Position numbers and translations under genes: made by a program | The notes under the pieces: generated by a model | The model's input: only the letters and a program-made list of their open reading frames with translations | What the model was told of the DNA's origin: nothing | The model's database searches: none | Shown here: one piece after another, positions 1 through 5,889 of the stretch | How positions within the stretch are numbered: position 1 is the stretch's first letter | Layout of the letters: each line of letters starts with the position of its first letter | NCBI GenBank assembly: GCA_002353975.1 | Contig: DEKQ01000140.1 | Coordinates: 1-10,562 of the forward strand | Source of the DNA: Prevotellaceae bacterium UBA2718 | GTDB taxonomy: Bacteria; Bacteroidota; Bacteroidia; Bacteroidales; Bacteroidaceae | Direction of reading: 5' to 3' | DNA: 10,562 nt

Positions 1-24
1 GTAAAATCAAGCATTTCGAATTAT

Positions 25-47
25 CAAATTAACAAATTAACAAATTA
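25..47. repeat. 8-bp tandem repeat (CAAATTAA, about 3 copies)
   Basis: Three consecutive near-identical octamers CAAATTAA lie in AT-rich non-coding DNA at the left edge, with AATT recurring every 8 bp (27, 35, 43). It is a simple-sequence array. No function can be read from it. Confidence 0.75.
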
Positions 48-72
48 CAAGAGGTCGAACATTGTTTTACGC

Positions 73-120
73 GGGCGAGGACGCCCACGTCCCCCGTGTG
101 GATGAGAAACCTCGTCCTCG
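73..120. repeat. GC-rich element with nested, mutually exclusive inverted repeats
   Basis: This is a GC-rich island inside AT-rich spacer. Three pairings compete for the same bases: GGGCG (73-77) with CGCCC (82-86); GGACG (79-83) with CGTCC (88-92); and CGAGGACG (76-83) with CGTCCTCG (113-120). It does not look like coding sequence and has no T-tract, so it is not an obvious terminator. It may be a dispersed intergenic repeat; that is inference. Confidence 0.5.
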
Positions 121-157
121 TTGCTCGCTGAGCGGTAAATCCGCATAAGCATTGGTG

Positions 158-188
158 CAAAGGTAGTGAATTTAATTCAAAATTCATA
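158..188 (-). promoter_or_regulatory. possible leftward Bacteroidetes promoter
   Basis: Read on the - strand, TACCTTTG (165-158) matches the Bacteroidetes -7 consensus TAnnTTTG exactly. A TATG (188-185) lies 19 bp upstream where TTTG is expected. It would drive a gene beyond the left edge. The -33 box is imperfect and overlaps a heptamer array, so the call is moderate to weak. Confidence 0.4.
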
Positions 189-205
189 ATTCAAAATTCA
201 TAATT
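174..205. repeat. heptamer array (AATTCAA/AATTCAT, period 7)
   Basis: AATT occurs at 174, 181, 188, 195 and 202, an exact 7-bp period, with spacers CAA or CAT. It lies upstream of the polysaccharide genes. The same unit appears at 3187-3211 after the flippase gene. Confidence 0.75.
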
Positions 206-294
206 TAACAATTCTGGGTTCATAATTCCAATTTTTAATACTCCGTTTCAATAAAACGCGCGTGCATGCGTTACCTTTTATATTACATTGCGCG

Positions 295-708
295 ATGACA
301 AATTTAGATGATTGCAAGATAGTGACGCTGCCCCGCATCCTGGATGCTACGCGTGGCGCCTTGACTGTTACGGAGCAGGGGAGGGATGTGCCGTTTGACA
401 TACGCCGTGCCTATTGGATTTATGATGTGCCCAGCGGAGAGAGCCGTGGCGGTCACGCTCATAAGGAGTTGCGACAGTTGCTCGTAGCTATCAGCGGCTC
501 GTTCCGGGTGGTGCTGGATAACGGCAAGGAGCGCCGTGAGATTATGTTGAATCACCCTTGGCAGGGATTGCTGATAGTGCCTGGCGTGTGGCGTACGCTG
601 GAGGATTTCTCCTCCGGTGCTGTCTGCCTTTGTCTGGCCTCTGAGCATTACGATGAGGAAGAGTATATAAGGGATTATGCTGAGTTTAAGACGCTATACG
701 CCGAGTGA
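295..708 (+). CDS. sugar 3,4-ketoisomerase (FdtA/QdtA-type, WxcM-like cupin)
   Basis: A 137-residue single-domain cupin of the family that converts a dTDP-4-keto-6-deoxyhexose into its 3-keto isomer, the step before 3-amination in dTDP-Fuc3N or dTDP-Qui3N synthesis. The family hallmark is clear: RRAYWIYDVP followed by ESRGGHAHKE, where the His-x-His pair (about residues 54 and 56) corresponds to the catalytic histidines of FdtA. SGSFRVVLDNGK and LLIVPGVWRTLEDFSSGAVCL complete the beta barrel. The frame is open back to a GTG at 262, but the ATG at 295 (MTNLDDCKIV) fits the usual N-terminus and length, so I chose it. Its last 32 bp overlap the next gene, suggesting coupled translation. FdtA and QdtA products cannot be told apart from sequence alone, and the partner aminotransferase and dTDP-glucose genes are not in the window. 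Confidence 0.88.
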   Translation: MTNLDDCKIVTLPRILDATRGALTVTEQGRDVPFDIRRAYWIYDVPSGESRGGHAHKELRQLLVAISGSFRVVLDNGKERREIMLNHPWQGLLIVPGVWRTLEDFSSGAVCLCLASEHYDEEEYIRDYAEFKTLYAE

Positions 709-1705
709 TGCCTGTGAATGGGATGCTTTTGTGGAGGCATCCAAGAACGGTACGCTGCTGTTTCTGCGTGGTTATATGGATTATCACGGCGTGGGAACGG
801 GTACGGGACGCTTCACCGATTGCTCTTTCATATATTACGACGCAAAGGGAAGGCTGCGCGCACTGCTGCCAGCCAACATTGACGGTGACACCCTGTGGAG
901 TCATCAGGGACTGACATACGGGGGCTTCATACTGTCAGAAGACACGCGAGCCGGGGAGGTCTTGGAACTGTTCGATGTCACCCTTGCCTGGATGAAGCAG
1001 AATGGTGTAACGAGATGGACGTATAAGCAGGTTCCCACAATATACCATCGCTGTCCGGCACAGGAGGATGACTATGCTCTGTGGAGGAACGGTGCGGTCT
1101 TGAAGAGTTGTCTTGTCTCTACGACTATTCCCCTGAATGATGCTTCGCTGTATCCTCCCGTGGAGCGCCGCAGGCATCGCGGTGAGCGTAAGGCGATGGA
1201 GGCTGGCTTCAGCATTGTGGAGAGTGAGAAGCTGGAGCTCTTCTGGCCTATTATGGAGGCTAACCTGCATGACCGCTATGGTGTTGCTCCGGTACACACG
1301 CTGCAGGAGATGCAGCTGCTGAAGTCACGCTTTCCGGAGAGGATAAGGCTGTTTCTGGTAACCTCACCCCCAGCCCCTCTCCAAAGGCAAGAGGAGACCG
1401 TGGTGGAGGCCGGTGCGGTGGTTTATGAGTGCAATGACAGGGTGGTGCACGTACAGTATGGTCATGCTTCACCGAGAGGAAAAGAGGTGGGCGCATTGGA
1501 TTTGCTCTATCTGAATTTGATTGAGAGATACAGGGAGAAGGGTTTTGCCTACCTTGACTTCGGAAACAGTAATGAGCAGGGAGGAAGATACCTTAACGAA
1601 AACCTGATAGCCCAGAAGGAGGGCTTCGGGGGAAGAAGCGTGGTGTATAGGATGTTTGACCTCACCCCCAGCCCCTCTCCCAAGGAGAGGGGGGATGATA
1701 GATGA
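677..1705 (+). CDS. GNAT/FemAB-like N-acyltransferase of the polysaccharide cluster, carrying two in-frame repeat insertions
   Basis: A 342-residue protein of the FemAB-like GNAT type often found next to 3,4-ketoisomerases in Bacteroidales glycan loci; its likely role is to acylate an amino sugar. The N-terminal half begins MLSLRRYTPSDACEWDAFV and includes FLRGYMDYH and the HQGLTYGGF region. The C-terminal half has AGAVVYE, HVQYGHAS, LDLLYLNLIERYREKGFAYLDFG and NENLIAQKEGFGG, the usual acyl-CoA-binding half of such proteins. No signal peptide or membrane segment is seen. The start lies inside the previous gene (32-bp overlap). A GC-rich repeat interrupts the frame twice: at about residues 229-240 (TSPPAPLQRQEE, between two predicted strands) and at the C-terminus (LTPSPSPKERG). 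Both preserve the reading frame. The donor and substrate cannot be deduced, and the insertions could affect activity. Confidence 0.78.
   Translation: MLSLRRYTPSDACEWDAFVEASKNGTLLFLRGYMDYHGVGTGTGRFTDCSFIYYDAKGRLRALLPANIDGDTLWSHQGLTYGGFILSEDTRAGEVLELFDVTLAWMKQNGVTRWTYKQVPTIYHRCPAQEDDYALWRNGAVLKSCLVSTTIPLNDASLYPPVERRRHRGERKAMEAGFSIVESEKLELFWPIMEANLHDRYGVAPVHTLQEMQLLKSRFPERIRLFLVTSPPAPLQRQEETVVEAGAVVYECNDRVVHVQYGHASPRGKEVGALDLLYLNLIERYREKGFAYLDFGNSNEQGGRYLNENLIAQKEGFGGRSVVYRMFDLTPSPSPKERGDDR
1363..1396. repeat. GC-rich dispersed repeat, copy 1 (inside the acyltransferase gene)
   Basis: It begins CTCACCCCCAGCCCCTCTCC, identical over these 20 bases to copy 2 at 1661-1680, and then diverges. It is translated as TSPPAPLQRQEE without breaking the gene. 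The right part has a partly complementary AGAGGAG, so the element is an imperfect inverted repeat. Confidence 0.8.
1661..1693. repeat. GC-rich dispersed repeat, copy 2 (forms the acyltransferase C-terminus)
   Basis: It begins CTCACCCCCAGCCCCTCTCC and ends CCAAGGAGAGGGGG. CCCCTCTCC pairs imperfectly with GGAGAGGGG. It is read as LTPSPSPKERG, a different frame from copy 1, and replaces the native end of the protein. Its GAGGGG-rich tail also leads into the flippase start. Confidence 0.82.
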
Positions 1706-1711
1706 GGGGTG

Positions 1712-3181
1712 ATGGAAAAAGCAATGAGGAATGATTATTCTAACATATTGAAGGCGACGAGTCTGTTTGGCAGTGTTCAAGGATTTAATATCCTCATCAA
1801 CATTGTCCGCACAAAGCTTGTCGCGATGCTATTGGGTCCTGCCGGAGTGGGGCTCAACTCCATATATAATGAGACGCGTGAGCTGGTTCACAGCACTACC
1901 AATCTGGGCTTTGATGTCAGTGGAATTAAGAATATATCGCAGACCTATGAGCGCTTGAAGGGTGATAGTTCTGAGGCCCTGAGCAAGAACCAGCTGCGTG
2001 CTTCACAACTCAGCGACGATGTCTGCCTGCTTCGTTCATGGATAGCAATACTGGCGCTGCTTGGCGCTGTTCTTACTATCCTCTTTGCGCGTCCGCTGTC
2101 TTACCTTACCTTTCAGGATCCTGACCACACGATGGGTTACATAATGCTGTCTCCTGTTGTGGCACTGAGTACGCTGACATGTGGTGAGATAACCATCCTA
2201 AAAGGCATTCGCCGGCTCAAGGCACTGGCTACGGTGTCTTTGCTGACTGCACTTGCGGGGATGTGTGTATCCGTCCCTATCTATTATGTGATGGGCATAG
2301 ATGGTATCCTGCCTGCTTTGGGCGCCATCTTCATAGCTTCTCTCATCGTTGTAACCGTGTTCTCCTGGAGCTATTTCCCACCTCGATACGATTTCTCTCC
2401 TGTACGTCTTGCCCTTGGTATTCCGCTGTTGAAGGTAGGAACGGCGTTCATGGTGGTCAATCTCATAGACAACCTCATACAGCTGCTCGTACAGTCATAC
2501 CTCAACGGTGCAGGCTCATTGCAGACAGTTGGACTCTTCAGCACCAATCTCACCATTACGACGACATACGCCGGTATCTTCTTTTCCGCTATGGGCAACG
2601 ACTATTTCCCGCGTCTGTCAGGCGTCTTCAGCGATGTGACGGCACGCATCAGTACTGTTCGCCGTCAGTCAGAGATGCTAATGGCGTTGGTAGCTCCTGC
2701 TATCGTTGTGATGATGTTCGCTTTGCCCATCATGGTACCGCTGTTGTTCTCTGATGAGTTCATAGGTGTAATACCTCTCACGCAGCTGGCGCTGATAGCC
2801 CTGCTATTCAAGACTGCCCATCTGGCTTTCACCTACACACCTTTGGCAGCAGGTGACTCAAAGACATTCTTCGTGCTCAACTTCATACAGGCCTCTGATG
2901 TGCTTCTGGTCATACCCGGGTATCACTACGGCGGCCTTGTGGGGATAGGTGTGATGCTTGTTGTCACCAATGCGATAGACTGGCTATGTTCTCTCGTCTG
3001 TGCTTACCGTCGATATGGTGTCACAATGTCAAAATCCTTGCAGCTGATGTTGTCGGCTCAGATGCTGCTGCTTGTGGCATGTTACTTCTGCGTTCAGAGT
3101 CTCACAGGCGTAGCATATTGGGCCGTCGGTGCTGTGTTGACCGTGCTGAGTATAGCGATAAGCAAGCGGGGGCTGATTTAA
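1712..3181 (+). CDS. wzx: O-antigen/polysaccharide flippase (Wzx, MOP superfamily)
   Basis: An inner-membrane protein of about 489 residues that would move an undecaprenyl-linked oligosaccharide from the cytoplasmic to the periplasmic face. The N-terminus NILINIVRTKLVAMLLGPAGVGLNSIYNE is typical of the Bacteroidetes O-antigen translocase group. Hydrophobic segments recur through the protein, roughly at residues 17-42, 108-127, 142-165, 171-195, 198-220 and 236-261, with more in the second half (around LMALVAPAIVVMMFALPIMV and at the C-terminus), consistent with 12-14 helices. GTG (1709), ATG (1712) and ATG (1724) are all possible starts; I chose 1712 because a GAGGGG tract lies just before it. 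It starts 6 bp after the acyltransferase stop. The sugar it carries cannot be inferred from sequence. Confidence 0.9.
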   Translation: MEKAMRNDYSNILKATSLFGSVQGFNILINIVRTKLVAMLLGPAGVGLNSIYNETRELVHSTTNLGFDVSGIKNISQTYERLKGDSSEALSKNQLRASQLSDDVCLLRSWIAILALLGAVLTILFARPLSYLTFQDPDHTMGYIMLSPVVALSTLTCGEITILKGIRRLKALATVSLLTALAGMCVSVPIYYVMGIDGILPALGAIFIASLIVVTVFSWSYFPPRYDFSPVRLALGIPLLKVGTAFMVVNLIDNLIQLLVQSYLNGAGSLQTVGLFSTNLTITTTYAGIFFSAMGNDYFPRLSGVFSDVTARISTVRRQSEMLMALVAPAIVVMMFALPIMVPLLFSDEFIGVIPLTQLALIALLFKTAHLAFTYTPLAAGDSKTFFVLNFIQASDVLLVIPGYHYGGLVGIGVMLVVTNAIDWLCSLVCAYRRYGVTMSKSLQLMLSAQMLLLVACYFCVQSLTGVAYWAVGAVLTVLSIAISKRGLI

Positions 3182-3186
3182 TGAAT

Positions 3187-3269
3187 AATTCAAAATTCAA
3201 AATTCATAATTCATAATGTTCAACGCTCAACGCTTAATGCTTAATGCTTAATGCTCAATGTTCAATGTT
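3187..3269. repeat. composite heptamer array between flippase and glycosyltransferase
   Basis: The whole flippase-glycosyltransferase spacer is built of 7-bp units. AATT recurs at 3187, 3194, 3201 and 3208, followed by CAACGCT twice (3221, 3228), TAATGCT three times (3235, 3242, 3249) and CAATGTT twice (3256, 3263). The next bases are TAA and the glycosyltransferase ATG. No Shine-Dalgarno site or terminator is seen in the spacer. Confidence 0.88.
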
Positions 3270-3272
3270 TAA

Positions 3273-4277
3273 ATGACTGTATCAATCATTATTGCCGTAT
3301 ATAATGCGGAGAAATACCTGCCGCGATGTCTGGAGTCTGTTCTTGGGCAGACCTATCGAGACATAGAGGTTATTGCCGTTGATGACTGCTCTACTGACGG
3401 CTCGCTGCAGGTATTGCAACGCTATGCTGAGGGAGACAGCCGCGTGAAGGTATTGCGTATGGAGCGCAATAGCGGTGCCCCGGCAGCTCGTAACAAGGCG
3501 ATGACGGTGAGTAAGGGAGAACTGATGAGCACGGTTGATGCTGACGATGCTATTTCACCCGATGCCATAGAGAAGGCCGTGAAGGTCTTTGAGGCTAATC
3601 CTACCGTAGATATCGTGACCTACGACCTTGTGCGCGTCAGTACAGTGACCAACAAGGAGTTACCGCAGCACAGGAATCCACGCGTACCGAAGCGCATGAC
3701 GGGCAAGGAGGCCTGCTATTGGACGATAATGTGGGACATTCCAGGGCTTGACGTCGTAAGGACTTCATTGGAGAAACGCTTCTTTGCCGAGACGCAATAT
3801 GGCCAGTATGGTGATGAAACCACCACGCATGTTGTCTTCTATCATGCCCGTGAGGTAGTGCTGGGCGAAGGGAAATACTACTACTACCAAAACCCGGAGT
3901 CATATACTAAAGCCATTAGTATCAAGCGCTTTGAGATATTAGAGTGCAGGCAGTCCCTGCGAAAGCAACTCGTTGAACTTGGTGCCGATGAGAAGATCAT
4001 ACGCCGTTTGGACAGAAAGCGTTGGGGCGAGCTGATGAGCATGTGTAACCTATATCGCAGATACAAGGACCGTTTTTCATCCGAAGAACAAGAAAACCTC
4101 TGGAGACGTATGTCAGAGACTTACGACACGTTCCGTTTCCGTGACCTCCCGTTATCATTGTCGCTGATGCCGTTCAGGGCTATGATGCCCACATTTGCTG
4201 TCTTCTATCGGCAACAGATGCTGAAACTAAAGATAAAAGATTATGTATTCCGTTTCCGTAATAGTCTGCACATATAA
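3273..4277 (+). CDS. family 2 glycosyltransferase (first of two)
   Basis: A 334-residue cytoplasmic or membrane-associated enzyme that would add a sugar from a nucleotide donor to the growing lipid-linked unit. The N-terminal 110 residues form a textbook GT-A fold: VSIIIAVYNAEKYLPRCLES, then IEVIAVDDCSTDGS (about 31-44), then NSGAPAARNKAM, and the metal-binding DxD motif as VDADD (about 88-92). The remaining 220 residues are variable and probably bind the acceptor. There is no transmembrane segment. The ATG at 3273 directly follows a heptamer array and has no visible ribosome binding site. The end overlaps the next glycosyltransferase by 35 bp. Donor and linkage cannot be told from sequence. 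Confidence 0.9.
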   Translation: MTVSIIIAVYNAEKYLPRCLESVLGQTYRDIEVIAVDDCSTDGSLQVLQRYAEGDSRVKVLRMERNSGAPAARNKAMTVSKGELMSTVDADDAISPDAIEKAVKVFEANPTVDIVTYDLVRVSTVTNKELPQHRNPRVPKRMTGKEACYWTIMWDIPGLDVVRTSLEKRFFAETQYGQYGDETTTHVVFYHAREVVLGEGKYYYYQNPESYTKAISIKRFEILECRQSLRKQLVELGADEKIIRRLDRKRWGELMSMCNLYRRYKDRFSSEEQENLWRRMSETYDTFRFRDLPLSLSLMPFRAMMPTFAVFYRQQMLKLKIKDYVFRFRNSLHI

Positions 4278-5130
4278 TCAGCAGCAAACGATAGGTCGTA
4301 CGCTGGATGCCATACTGTCACAGCGTTCATCTGTACCTTTCGAGGTCATCATAGGTGATGATGCCTCTACCGACGGTACGTTGAGCGTATGCAGGGGCTA
4401 TGCCGAGAAGTATCCTGATAAGGTGCGGCTCCTTGCGTGGCCTGAGAACCGCGGAGTGTTGGACAACTATTACAGCTGTGTCCGTGAGGCACGTGGAGAG
4501 TTCATAATGGAGTGTGGCGGTGATGACGAATGGTGTCCGGGCAGGATAGAGCTGTGTCTGGCTGTCATGGAGCAACACCCGGAGGTCGTTCAGGTGTTCA
4601 CGGATGTGTTCTTCCGTTCGGCGCGCACAGGTGAGGTGCGGCCATCGGGCAGGGCTATCCTGCAGCCAGGAGTAACGAAGGGCGCGGATATGCTGAAGAT
4701 ACTGTTCAGGCAGAAGGCGTCAGAGATGACGTCCTTCGCTATGACGCGCAGGTCAGCGATGATTGAAGTGATGGACGAGTACCCGCAGTTCTTCTCCGGG
4801 CGCGCTTATCCGTGTGAGGACAAGCAGTTGAAGGTGCTGATGGCCACTAAGGGTGACATCTTCTTTTCTCCTGAGTGTACCTATTATTATGATATAGACA
4901 GCCCGTCCATCACCCATACCCCTAATCAGGCGAGGAAATTCTATTATGCCGCCGACATGATAAGGCTGAGCCACGACCTCGCAGCGGCGTTACATTACCC
5001 GGAGAAAGAGCTGCGGAGTCAGGACCGCCACTTCCTGCGGCTCATGTTCAGGCGTGCCATGCTGGCAGGACCGTCGCTGAAACTGCTCCTCGAAGCGCTG
5101 CGCTGGTGCCGTAGGTACATGTTTAATTGA
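4243..5130 (+). CDS. family 2 glycosyltransferase (second of two)
   Basis: A 295-residue GT-A enzyme of the same cluster. It opens with VSVIVCTYNQQQTIGRTLDA, then FEVIIGDDASTDGT (about 33-46), ENRGVLDNYYSCVREARGEF, and CGGDDEW (91-97) in the position of the metal-binding DxD. The ATG at 4243 lies inside the previous gene, but it is right because the first beta strand starts at residue 3. The GGDDEW form and the DIDSPSITH segment (the expected place for a late catalytic or substrate loop) separate it from its neighbour, so the pair is not a recent tandem duplication. Sugar specificity is unknown. Confidence 0.9.
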   Translation: MYSVSVIVCTYNQQQTIGRTLDAILSQRSSVPFEVIIGDDASTDGTLSVCRGYAEKYPDKVRLLAWPENRGVLDNYYSCVREARGEFIMECGGDDEWCPGRIELCLAVMEQHPEVVQVFTDVFFRSARTGEVRPSGRAILQPGVTKGADMLKILFRQKASEMTSFAMTRRSAMIEVMDEYPQFFSGRAYPCEDKQLKVLMATKGDIFFSPECTYYYDIDSPSITHTPNQARKFYYAADMIRLSHDLAAALHYPEKELRSQDRHFLRLMFRRAMLAGPSLKLLLEALRWCRRYMFN

Positions 5131-5155
5131 AAAGATTGTAAATGGTAAATTGTAC

Positions 5156-5854
5156 ATGAGCACGTGTGAACATAAGATATTCAAGCTCTTTCATAAGGCT
5201 TGTGCCGACTATTCCCTCCTGGAAGACGGTGACAAAGTGCTGATAGCGCTGTCAGGGGGTAAGGACTCTCTTGAGCTTGTCAGGCTCCTGGGCAGGCAGC
5301 AGACCATCCTCAAGCCGCGCATAGAGGTAGAGGCGGCACACGTCGTAATGGATAACATACCATATCATTCCGATGCGGCATACCTGCGTGACTTCTGTGA
5401 TGTCGCCGGAGTGCGCCTGAACGTCATCCATACCTCATTTGACGAGTCAACAGACCGTCGCAAGACCAAGTGTTTCCTCTGCTCCTGGTATCGCCGCAAA
5501 GCTTTGTTCACCTTCGCTCAGGAGAACCATTTCAGTAAGCTTGCCCTTGGACATCACCAGGATGATTTCATCACTACGCTCCTGATGAATATGATTTATC
5601 AGGGACGCAACGAAACGATGAGTCCGCTGATGAAGATGAGACATTACGACATCAGCGTGATACGCCCATTATGTCTTGTGGCAGAAGAAGATATAAAAAG
5701 CATAGCAGAGTCAGAGGGCTTCCATAAACAGAAAGCAGCCTGTCCGTATGAAGATGCCACGCGCCGCAAAGACATGAACGAACTCTTCCACATTATCGAA
5801 TCCATGAACCCCGAAGCGCGCTACACATTATGGAGGTCGATTTGCAAATTATAG
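5156..5854 (+). CDS. ttcA: TtcA-family tRNA 2-thiocytidine synthetase
   Basis: A 232-residue cytoplasmic ATP pyrophosphatase-type protein related to TtcA, which thiolates cytidine 32 of certain tRNAs using an iron-sulfur cluster. In numbering from the upstream ATG at 5150, the PP-loop is SGGKDS (35-40), the cysteine pair is KCFLC (108-111), GHHQDD is at 134-139, and a third cysteine lies in AACPYED (198). These match the cluster-binding cysteines known in the family. It is shorter than the E. coli enzyme (about 311 residues), as is usual in Bacteroidetes. ATGs at 5150 and 5156 are both possible; MSTCEHKIF seemed the more natural start. It follows the glycosyltransferase by only about 25 bp, so it may be co-transcribed with a pathway it has no evident link to. 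Its TAG stop overlaps the first bases of the terminator stem. Confidence 0.88.
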   Translation: MSTCEHKIFKLFHKACADYSLLEDGDKVLIALSGGKDSLELVRLLGRQQTILKPRIEVEAAHVVMDNIPYHSDAAYLRDFCDVAGVRLNVIHTSFDESTDRRKTKCFLCSWYRRKALFTFAQENHFSKLALGHHQDDFITTLLMNMIYQGRNETMSPLMKMRHYDISVIRPLCLVAEEDIKSIAESEGFHKQKAACPYEDATRRKDMNELFHIIESMNPEARYTLWRSICKL

Positions 5855-5889
5855 CCCCACCCCGGCCCTCCCCAAGGGGTGGGGCTTTT
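5853..5889 (+). terminator. Rho-independent terminator after ttcA
   Basis: A perfect 11-bp stem, AGCCCCACCCC (5853-5863) with GGGGTGGGGCT (5876-5886), encloses a 12-nt loop and is followed by a short T run (5886-5889). It lies between convergent genes. The T run is on the + strand only, so termination of ttcA is the better-supported role, though the stem could also slow the opposing transcript. Its composition resembles the GC-rich repeat in the acyltransferase gene. Confidence 0.8.

Noticed and set aside
262..295. TACCTTTT at 272-279 as the promoter of the polysaccharide operon.
   Set aside because: No TTTG or TTG lies 19-21 bp upstream, and the leader would be only a few bases before the ATG at 295.
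198..401. Minus-strand ORF of 67 codons at the left end.
   Set aside because: It runs opposite the ketoisomerase gene and through a simple repeat, with no recognisable motif or ribosome site.
1469..1780. Minus-strand ORF of 103 codons across the end of the acyltransferase gene.
   Set aside because: It is a shadow of two well-supported + genes, and part of it (PLLGRGAGGEV) is the repeat read in reverse.
3181..3216. Tiny ORF (MNNSKFKIHNS) overlapping the flippase stop in a TAATG arrangement.
   Set aside because: It is wholly translated from the heptamer array and has no independent coding signal; such peptides arise by chance from this repeat type.
3187..3269. Regular repeats suggesting a CRISPR array.
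   Set aside because: Units are 7 bp with no spacers, and no cas genes are present.
3273..5130. The two glycosyltransferases as a recent tandem duplication.
   Set aside because: They share only general GT-A motifs and differ in length, in the DxD region (VDADD versus GGDDEW) and in the C-terminal half.
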